NCBI GenBank assembly: GCA_014281115.1 | Contig: JACONQ010000019.1 | Location: forward strand, 496,001-560,000 | Direction of reading: 5' to 3' | Source: Laburnicola sp. R22_1 | Taxonomy: Eukaryota; Ascomycota; Dothideomycetes; Pleosporales; Didymosphaeriaceae | DNA: 64,000 nucleotides | In this document: positions 55,410-64,000 of the stretch, piece after piece | Numbering within the stretch: the stretch's first letter is position 1 | Layout of the letters: each line of letters starts with the position of its first letter | The notes under the pieces: model-generated | Databases searched by the model: none | Told to the model about the DNA's origin: nothing | What the model saw: only the letters and a program-made list of their open reading frames with translations | Translations under genes and position numbers: made by a program

Positions 55410-58169
55410 CTAGTGACTGCCGTTCTTTCGAAAGTTGAGTAGCTGTGATAGGCTTGCGAGGCTGCACCCGCTCTTGAGGAAGTCGTGGCTGATCAACTCC
55501 CCTGCACTAGCTCTGGATTTGACATCGACACACAGGCATACTGACAAGAAAGCCTTGAGCTCCTTGGATAGTTTATCCGGCTTCTTAAGACGGGGCGTCC
55601 CATTAGTGGCGATAAGGTAAAGAGCCTTCAGCGGTTCTTCATTCAGGTACGGCGGCTCGGATTCGATCATTTCGATGGCCATAATGCCCAGCGACCAGAT
55701 GTCCACCTTGTTGCCGTACTCCTTCTGCTTCACAACTTCGGGTGCCATCCAGTAGGGAGTTCCGACCATGGTCGCACGCTTGCTGCGTTGCTCCGTGAGC
55801 TTGGCGCAGAAACCGAAATCAGCTATAAGACGTTAGCATGCGGGTGGATTTGATGACAACACTAGTGGACATACTGATTTTGACATTACCGCGGGCATCT
55901 AATAACACATTGTCGCTCTTGATGTCACGATGAATGATGTTTTGGTTATGCAAATGCTCCAAGCCCTTGCAGGTCTAGTCCATAGTCAGCACAGATTCAT
56001 GGAACCGCATCGAGCGCTTACCTCTAAGCAGATAGTGGCGATTTGATCCTCGCTTATTGAAGGGTTGTTGTCGATAACGTCCGTCAGAGCACCCCCCTCC
56101 ATGAACTCCAGCACCAACCAAAGCTCCGATTGCTCTTCTTGCAAGAATGCGTCCAAGAAGTTGACAATGTTGGGGTGCTTGCTGTCTTTCATGACAATGA
56201 TTTCATTCACAATTAACTCTTTGCGCGGCTGATTGCGCAAATCCATCTGTTTGATGGCGACTTGAGCGCGTGGCCCATTTTCTTGAAGCACCCTTCGGGC
56301 CATTGGAGACGTTGCGCCTTCACGGACACGGGCAACGTATACGGAGCCCGAGGCACCCTGACCAATCTTCTTCTGCTTGTTGTACGAATCCAATGGCTTC
56401 TCTTTGGACACAACCTCGCGGAGCTTAGCCATAACTTCGCTCTCGGACATGCTTGACATGCGCACATCTTTGCGTGGTGACTCCTCCTTCTTACTGGTCA
56501 GTGCTTGTTCAGCCTTTTTCACAGCATCATTGACTGGAGCTGCAGCAGGCTGCTTCGCCGCCACGTTCAAGGGCTTAGGCGCAGCAGAGCCCTGATATTG
56601 CATCTGCTGTTGCGGAGCTTGTGCGTTGGGTTGACGGGTTTGCGGTACTTGGTTAGTCGAGCTTTGATACCTCGGATTTGGTTGTACCGGGGGACGTTGC
56701 GCTTGGGCGGCAGGGGTACCGTAACCATTGCTGTTTTGTTGTTTGGGGGCGGAAGGAGCGGGACGCTGAGCGGTCATCTGGCGCGCGGCCGCTGGTTGTT
56801 GCTGCGGCGGGTTCCTGGGAGCGCCAGGAGTAGACGGGGCCGGGCGACTGGGATTGTATCGCGATGCTTGCCCTGACGGGCTTTGGTCTCGCGAATCGTA
56901 GCCCCCAGCCCCATACTCCTGCTGTGCGAGCGGGATTTTCTTCTGCGGCAAGGACGCATTGTATGCAGCAAGTTCCTCTCGCTCCCGTCGCTCAAACTCT
57001 TCCCTTTCTCGGCGCTCGCGTTGCTCGCGTGCTCGAGCATCCTGTTCCATCCGCTTCCGCTCATCATATCGAGGATCCTGTTGCATGCCACCTTGCGGGG
57101 TCGCATATCCAGAATTGGGCGGTGTATCCTGCCTAGATAAGCTGTAGCTGTCTTTGCGAGCATATCCATTGGGAGGAGCAGGGCGAGGAGGGGCGATGGA
57201 ACTACCGCCACCGTACCCGAGCTGCTTCTCCACCCCAGTGTTCACGGGAGGAGTTGGCGTGAGGCTGGAGTACTGCTGAGGATCATCGGCGCGCTTGACC
57301 AACTTCTCCGTGTAAAATTCAAGCACCTCCAAAACGGCTTTTGGGTTTTTGGCATAGTCGTCTTTGGTAAGTGCAGAAGCGGTGAGCAACTTCTCCCACT
57401 CGGTGGGCAACCCGACGAATGCACCGCTCGTGGGGTCAAAGCCTACGTGCACTCTATGAGTAAAGTTGGTGGGGTTGCTCACCCCACCCATGCTAGGGCA
57501 GCGCTGGTAGATGCTGTCTATCCATGAATAAACCTCATCGTCCGTCTCCACTTTACAAGTGATGATTTTGGCAGGACCGTCCCGCGGCGGTGAAGATCCC
57601 TTGTTTGGATTCAACGACCTCGTAATCTCAAAAGAAAGCGGCTGGGTATCTGAACGTTCGACGCCAAGCACGTCGCGAAGCTGGATCGTGTTTGCCACCT
57701 TGTTGGAGCTGGGGCTCTTGAAGAAGGTCAGTTCGAACTCGCGGAGGACGAGCCATCGATCAGCCCAGACGAAAGACTTGAAGATACCCTCGTCTTTTAC
57801 TTTGACGTTGCCCTCCTTTACCATAGCGTTTGTTGTGGCCAGGCTTTTTTCGGATTGCGTGCGTGTAAGTGAGGTTGTCGAGCTGTTATAGCCCCCGCTG
57901 TTACTGTAGCCCCCGCTATTGTATGCGGGAGACTGCAAACTTAGACCAGTCATGTTTCCGGGGAGAGTGCTGCTCGTGTTCGGCGTCAGGGCGAGGCGGG
58001 GGCGGTCGGTTGGGGGCCGCGGGGCGGGGCCCGGGTTCATGAACTGGTCGCGCGAATACATACTGGATGGGTGGAGATTAGCTTGTGGCTGCGAAGCTGC
58101 GGTGGAAGTCTGCGGTTGTGATGGGGTGGTGGTGCGGACTCCCGTAGCAACCAATAGCTGAGCATGCAT
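55410..58169 (-). CDS. CLA4: CLA4-type p21-activated kinase (PH-CRIB-kinase), three exons
   Basis: Cla4-type PAKs are Cdc42/Rac effectors that control polarity, septin assembly and cytokinesis. Exons 58169-56022, 55974-55875 and 55822-55410 are joined by introns of 47 nt (GTAAGC, CTGAC branch) and 52 nt (GTATGT, GCTAAC branch), giving about 886 aa. Domains in order: PH (about residues 110-235; [20 protein letters not shown]), CRIB/PBD ([20 protein letters not shown]), a Pro/Gln-rich linker, then a Ser/Thr kinase from about residue 597 with [29 protein letters not shown], the DFG loop, GTPYWMAPE and [10 protein letters not shown]. The PH domain distinguishes Cla4 from Ste20. The frame starts at 58169; an internal ATG ([11 protein letters not shown], about codon 37) matches the usual family start and may be the true one. 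Confidence 0.93.
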
Positions 58170-59727
58170 GGGGGCCCGAGACGTGTATAAGCAGGCGCAA
58201 ACTTTGGCAGCACTTACTTGGAGCTACAATGCACGCACGGCCGTGGAGTAACTATGGGCAGCCACAGACAGGAGCTGCTGCTATGGCGGCTTCGCGGCGA
58301 CTAGACAGTGATGTCGCTGTTGAAGGTGGCAGGTGCGGGGGAGGCGACTGGGGTGATGGGTGAAAGCGGGATGCCGTCGCCAGCGGCAGAGCGAAGATGG
58401 TCACGGTGGTGCGGACGACCGAGTGCTGTGCGTTCCAGGGCAGCGGGCAGGACGGGGAGTCGTGGTGAATGTCGGCTGCTCTTGCAGTCGGTGAAAGCGC
58501 GAGGACCAATGTCAGAGCCAGAGGTCACTCCGGAGCAGCACCCGTCATAGGAGGCACAGGCGTTCCGGCGCGTGGCGAGGCGAGGGGAGGCAAGACAGAG
58601 AAGCTCGCCGTTGACGGGCGAGAGCAGAGCGGCGTGAGAAGAGTGGCAGGGGCTCGGACACTGTGGAGGGCTGCGATGGGCTCGTCACGGAGTCGAAGTC
58701 GCTAGAGGCTTAAAGCAGCGGGCGGGCGGCACGTGATGACCTAAGCGGGGCCTCAAAGAAACGCTCCGCAGCCAATGATGGGCCCTGCAATGCAGCGCGT
58801 TGCATGCTCGAGGGGGAGAGGACTCAGAGGAGAGGGAGAGATGCGAGTCTTGCTTGCAGCGCGGGCACACGCCGAGACAAGAGGCAGCGCGAGCGCGTTT
58901 CAAATGGCCAACCTGAATCAGAGAGCCGCCGCTTGAAACGCCCTCGACTGGCCACCACTACCGGTACTACCACCTGTCGCCGCCCAACAATAAAACCCAC
59001 CCGAGAAGCCACCGTCGACGGGGGCCATCGACATATGGCTGGGAGTATCACGGCTGTTGGTCGGCCGCATGCCGTCTTTCCGCGTTTCAACAGGCCAAGG
59101 TGTATCTCTGTAGCCAACAGCCAGACATCAGGTGCCAGGGGACCCGTACGCGGGAGCTGGCAGCATCCGATGCTCCAACAACGTCACTCGGCGGCCGGGC
59201 GACAAGGAACTGATGGTGTCTGCTGGAGACAGAGGATACAGCTTCCATGGCCACGGCTCCTGTGATGGATGCTGGACATGGCGGAGATACGGGGGGTGCT
59301 GTAACCAAGACTCTTTCGCGACCGAGTGTCCACGCTGTGCACAGTGTGCCCAGGTGGACGGTTTGACGAGCAGTGTAATTAACTAGCTACGCACGTTTGG
59401 GCAGGAGCGACTTGGTGCATTCAGTAGCTAGAGTAAATCGGCAGGTCCCGACCTTAGCATGTATGTACTATCGAGATATTCACTCGTCGACGCTTCTACG
59501 CAGCCGAGGTGAAGGGGCACGTCCATCGGACCAACGACACCGCGACAACCCCCCGCCTCGCGCCTGCCCCGATGTATCCCCATTTGTTTTGGCCGCCGCA
59601 ATTGCAGCGTGGCAGCACGCGGCCCACCACCACCACAACCAGCCTGGGAAACACAAGACTGCCCGCACATATTCCTACTCCTCTTCCCTAAACGCAATTA
59701 CAAACGCAGACTCCATGTTCATGGACA
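58170..59727. promoter_or_regulatory. Divergent intergenic region of CLA4 and the alpha-actinin gene
   Basis: This 1.56-kb GC-rich interval lies between two divergent start codons and presumably holds both promoters and long 5' leaders. Overlapping open frames on both strands (for example 58804-59265) reflect GC content rather than genes. No repeat was recognised. Confidence 0.5.
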
Positions 59728-61848
59728 ATGGCCCCGCTTGAAACTCAATGGGTGCGCGTCCAGCAAAAAACGTTTACAAAGTGGTATGCATCCCCCGCTC
59801 GCGCCCTCAGGCTCCGGCAATACTAAGTGGCCGCTGCAGGCTGAACAGCAAGCTCAAGGCCCGCGACCTTGAGATTAATGACCTGATTCTAGACCTATCC
59901 GACGGCGTCAGTGCCCTCGGTGCTCATTTCTACTGCTCTGCCGGTATACTGACCGCCTCAGGTTGCCCTCATCCACCTCCTCGAGATCCTCAGCAACGAA
60001 TCGCTCGGCCGCTATGCCTCCCGCCCCAAGCTCCGCGTGCAAAAGTTCGAGAATGTCAACAAGTCGCTGGACTACATCAAGCGGCGGGGCATCCAGATGA
60101 CCAACATCGGAGCCGAGGATGTCGTCGACGGCAATAGCAAGATCATCCTGGGCCTGATATGGACTTTGATTCTCCGCTTTACCATAAGCGACATCAACGA
60201 AGAGGGGCTGAGTGCCAAAGAGGGGCTGCTGTTATGGTGCCAGCGGAAGACGGCATGCTACGACGAGGTCGAAGTGCGCGACTTCTCGACCAGCTGGAAC
60301 GACGGCCTAGCATTGTGCGTTGCGCCTCGTCCTCTCGCAGCACCAACTGACACAACACAGCTGCGCCCTGCTCGACATCCACCGCCCTGACCTGATAGAC
60401 TACGACAGCCTCGACAAGAGCGACCACCGCGGCAACATGCAGCTCGCCTTCGACATCGCCTCCAAAGAAATCGGCATCCCTGATCTGCTCGACGTCGAAG
60501 ACGTGTGCGACGTGACCAAGCCCGACGAGCGTTCTCTCATGACCTACATCGCCTACTGGTTCCACGCCTTCTCGCAGATGGAGCGCGTTGAAAATGCCGG
60601 CCGTCGGGTAGAGAAGTTCGTCCAGAACATGAACGGTGCGTGGGAGATGCAGAACAACTTCGAGAAGCGGATGCGTGAGCTGCTGCGCCAGATCGCTGAG
60701 CAGCGCAGGCAATGGGAAGACGCCACATTCGATGGCTCATATACGGATGCAAAGAACCAGTCGGCCAAGTTCACGGCGTACAAGCGGAAGAACAAGCGGG
60801 CATGGGTGGCAGAGAAGTCGGATCTTGTTGGGCTGCTGGGCAATATCAAGACCAAATTGTCGACGTACCGTTTACGACCGTATGACCCTCCGGCGGAGCT
60901 GAGCTTGGAAGCGTTGGAGACAGCATGGACCACATTGATGAAGGCCGAGCGCGACCGCTCACAGATCATCAATGAGACGATACGCGACATCAAGAACGCA
61001 CTCCGGAAATCCTTCGCCGACAAAGCCAACGACTTCGCGCTGGCCTTGAACACTCTGTCGATATCGCTATCCGGTCTGGAAGGCGATGTCGAAGATCAGC
61101 TCGAGCACACAAAGAAGATCAGTGATAACCTTGCGCCGCTGGACCAGTATCTGAAGATCATTGCTTCACTGGACGAGCAATGCGTGGAAGCCAACATCGA
61201 AGAAAACGACTTCACCACATATACGTACGACGAGCTCGAATACGAATATGGCTTAGTCCGCTCATCCGTATCAAAGAAACTGGCTTTTCTAGAGAACCAG
61301 ATGGTCGCTCGTAACATGACCAACCTCACCCCGATACAGCTAGAAGAATTCGAGTCAGTCTTCAGACATTTCGACCGCGACGTGTCCAACTCGCTACAAG
61401 AGCTTGAGTTCTCAGCCGCATTGGCCAGTCTAGGTCTTGTGTACGACGAGGCAGAAATGCATCAAAAGTTCCGAGACACGAGCGGAGGGCGCGACTACGT
61501 CACTTTCGAACAGTTCATCCGGTTTATGGTGGACGAGACGGAAGACCAGAATACGGCAGAACAGGTGTTTGAATCGTTCAAGGAAGTTGCTGATGGCAAG
61601 GCAAGCACTCATCACATCTCCAGCACATGCACATACATACTAACTTATCGCAGCCTTATGTTACTGAGCTCGACCTCCGACACTCTCTCGTCCCCGATGA
61701 CATTATCGATGACCTCATCGCGAGCATGCCCGAACACAAGGGGCCCGACATGCAAGAAGACCGCCATCTACCCAAATACGACTACATATCCTACATGGAG
61801 CGTTACATGGGCGGCGAGAATGGCAATGGCCAGTTGAACGGGGGTTAG
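59728..61848 (+). CDS. Alpha-actinin, five exons
   Basis: Alpha-actinin cross-links F-actin, for example at the contractile ring. Exons are 59728-59783, 59840-59906, 59962-60314, 60361-61600 and 61654-61848; the joined frame encodes about 636 aa, close to S. pombe Ain1. The first CH domain starts at once (MAPLETQWVRVQQKTFTKW; GVALIHLLEILSNESLGRYA), followed by a second CH (FSTSWNDGLAFCALLDIHRP). Spectrin-like helical repeats occupy about residues 240-460 (RRVEKFVQNMNGAWEMQNNF), and a C-terminal EF-hand pair follows (FESVFRHFDRDVSNSLQELE). Introns 1-3 are GT-AG (46-56 nt), one with a GTCAGT donor. Intron 4 (61601-61653) is GC-AG, with AAG|GCAAGC and a CTAAC branch. Confidence 0.93.
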
Positions 61849-63634
61849 GCACTCTCGTCTGAGGACGAGGCCAAAGCACTGGTATGAATAGTTGGAGTTA
61901 ACAAGAGTAGTCGAGATTGGATACAGAGCGTGATTGTTTGGTTGGGTTTGCATAAGTTTGGCGTTTGATGTGGGCAATTGGACGTGCTTTTGCGGGACGT
62001 GCTTGTGCAAGTTTTGAGCGGAGCTTACGTTCTTGGATCCTCTTCTTGAGTAAATTGGTCGATGATGCTGGGAGAGAGATGAGCTATACCCCTATTGTAA
62101 TACAACGATGACAAGTGACAAGTTCCCATGACTGGGCTACCAAAACTTGCAATGAGCCAGGCCTGTCCTCAGTCACGATTGGTGTGGTATCTTTAAACGA
62201 TGTGAAATCCAAAGCGATGAAGGAGCTAAAGGCACGCTTAAATCTCATCAGGTCATCAATCATATCACCGCGCAAGGACTTGGAGTTTAGGAAGAATATC
62301 ACCTGCATACCAGCACACACTTCAGGTTACAACTCATCTACATATTTATGCCACCTATGCATGGTCCAGGAGCGAACTCGGTGACGTGTACAAGTTTTCT
62401 ACTTTGTTCTTTCTCTCGCTCCTTACACTACCGAAATAACGCGAGCGTAGTGATGGGTTGGAGTGAAAGCTACTTACTCGGAGCATGGAGAGCTTCTAGG
62501 GGAAAAGACATGCAAGCCTGATGTAATGCAATGAGCGCCAAACGGGAGAGTGAGTGTTCACTGTGAGGGTTAGGCTGGTGGCAACCTGCGAAACTCTTTT
62601 CGTATGTCGCACTTCCAAGTCGAGTGCACAACGCTTTGTCACCTTCTCGGTCATGCACGGCCGGCCCATGAAAAGCTCGCTACCTCCATGTGCAGAGAAA
62701 CTCATTCTATAAGGATAACCGAACTCCGTATGGCAGAGCAAGATGGACAGGGTTGGTTTGGTTTGGTAGTGTGCATGCAGTAAGATTGTATGAGTTGTAA
62801 GACATTCGTTCTCGACATGTTGGGTGATGAGATGGGATAATAAGAAGATCTTTATCCGTTTGTTATCATGGAGACCAACACCGTACGTACCTCATACTCC
62901 CTTTTATAAGCCTCTTGTTCTTTCCACTTTATCTTTTCCCATTCGTCTCGTATTCACTGCACCACACTGTCCCGTGCGGTACCTTCCTATTGGCCATCTT
63001 CTTCAGCCATGATCAAGTCAAGCTCAGCTTGTAAAAGTTTCAGTCTGCCACATAAACAAATTAGCACGAGATTCACTAGCGAGCAGAATGATCTCATGAC
63101 AAACACTTATAATATGGTAGGTATCACAGGGGTAGACGGTACAACTCTTTCCCCAACAAAATTAGATTCAACTCCATCGCCCCACAGTCGTTACTTCATG
63201 CCCAATACCCACGCCTCCCCGATATGGAATATAGACGAGTAATAGGTCGGTGAGAGCCGAAGCTTGTGGTACAATACCTTGTACAGAAAGAGTGGATTAG
63301 CCCGACTCGAGGCAGCAGCGTCCAAACTGCAGGAGGAAATGCTACACTGAAAGCAAACTCCAGAAGAAACAGTCGGTCCAAAGAAACGGCAAGAGCCTCA
63401 GACGGAAGGCGACAAGAAAAGAATCTTGTTTGGAGATCTGAGCCAAGCAACCCCACTTTTGTCTTTCTCCCCATATGGATAATTCGTTTCGGTGACTGGC
63501 CAAAGTGAGGGCAATTAAGCCTATTGTGATCATGAATAGATACAAGAAAGATACGCAAAGTCGTCACGTCGTGAGAACGGAAGTGCGGGCGGGTGCGGGT
63601 GTGTTGCAGATGCGTGCACGGGTCCAATGGCGTT
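61849..63634. other. Convergent intergenic region, nothing recognised
   Basis: About 1.8 kb lie between the 3' ends of the alpha-actinin gene and the partial minus-strand gene. Small open frames on both strands have no conserved features. A frame at 62115-62384 looks no better than chance. No repeats or RNA genes were recognised. Confidence 0.5.
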
Positions 63635-64000
63635 CTAGTTCACCGTGGAACCCAGTGGAGAAGTCGGCATGGAAGCTGCCGAGCGCTTCGGCGGGGTAGG
63701 AAAGAGCTTCAGATATTGGTTTCGGTTCTTTTGTGATACGCTGCTAGAACTCGCAGCGCGATTCCGAAAGTTTTGGCTCGAAGAAGAGAGTAGTTTGGCG
63801 GCCCCATCTGAAGCAGCATACTTGTGGTGATGTGTCTGCGCTCGAGTGGAGCAAGTTGAACCTTGGCGAGCCAACTCGAGGGATGTTTTCATGTCTACAT
63901 CGATGGTAGCTCGCGTAGAGTCTGCTGATTCTTGTTCATCGTCGGAGGTAAAGAAAGTCCGATCGTGCGATGCATGACCTGGAAGAGTTGTATCGTCGTC
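63635..64000 (-). CDS. C-terminal fragment of an unrecognised protein, cut by the window end
   Basis: The minus-strand frame is open from the window edge to the stop at 63635, about 121 residues. It is Ser/Thr-rich and low in hydrophobics (LLSSSSQNFRNRAASSSSVS) with acidic patches (FFTSDDEQESADS) and a basic Pro-containing C-terminus (KLFPTPPKRSAASMPTSPLG). This resembles a disordered, possibly phosphorylated tail. The lack of stops to the edge supports a real coding exon, but no family can be named. Confidence 0.5.
   Translation of the reverse strand, partial: DDDTTLPGHASHDRTFFTSDDEQESADSTRATIDVDMKTSLELARQGSTCSTRAQTHHHKYAASDGAAKLLSSSSQNFRNRAASSSSVSQKNRNQYLKLFPTPPKRSAASMPTSPLGSTVN

Noticed and set aside
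58804..59265. 153-codon open frame between CLA4 and the alpha-actinin gene
   Set aside because: GC-rich region with overlapping frames on both strands; Arg/Gly/Thr-rich translation without motifs.

Overview
The window is nuclear DNA from a filamentous ascomycete. The genes have short introns (mostly 44-60 nt, a few 110-190) with CTAAC/CTGAC-type branch points just before the acceptor, and the proteins are typically fungal (Pet127, an RTA1-like membrane protein, a CLA4-type PAK kinase, fungal alpha-actinin). Gene-rich, GC-balanced arms flank a 30-kb AT-rich block whose decayed reading frames are full of TAA/TAG (the products of CAA/CAG) and depleted of CA/TG. That is the signature of repeat-induced point mutation (RIP) and fits a Dothideomycete, probably Pleosporales, with a compartmentalised genome. 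The order-level assignment is inference.

Left arm, 1-24.5 kb: PET127 (minus) and a PH/leucine-rich-repeat protein (plus) share a 560-bp divergent promoter. Then come an RPB12/RPABC4-like zinc-ribbon protein with a long acidic N-terminus (minus), COQ8 (minus), N-terminal amidase NTA1 (plus), a three-exon ribosomal protein eL39 gene (minus), a transcription-factor-like pseudogene split by a Tc1/mariner transposon, a GNAT acetyltransferase (plus), an RTA1-family membrane protein (plus) and a TPR-SET lysine methyltransferase-like protein (minus). Most are multi-exon; I rebuilt them by joining frames across canonical splice sites, and every rebuilt coding length is a multiple of three.

Central island, about 24.5-54.75 kb: no host gene is visible. 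I recognise a RIP-mutated Ty1/copia gag-integrase, a RIP-mutated Ty3/gypsy RT-RNaseH-integrase, a Fot1/pogo transposon, an intron-bearing Tc1/mariner transposon, a 3.7-kb LTR element with no recognisable pol genes, three copies of a ~1-kb LTR-like repeat with an internal minisatellite, and two short dispersed families, here called X and Y. X (about 1.2 kb plus 330-380-bp internally deleted forms) and Y (about 280 bp, mostly truncated at one end) generate 11-15-bp target-site duplications and look like non-autonomous retroposons. Insertions nest in a readable order, several with the empty site recoverable.

Right arm, 54.75-64 kb: CLA4-type PAK kinase (minus), alpha-actinin (plus, with a GC-AG intron) and the C-terminal end of an unrecognised minus-strand gene running off the window. 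The genes bordering the island on both sides are intact, so heavy mutation is confined to the repeats. The host genes are not an operon or cluster; they serve mitochondria (PET127, COQ8), translation and transcription (eL39, RPB12-like), protein turnover (NTA1) and the cortical cytoskeleton (CLA4, alpha-actinin).
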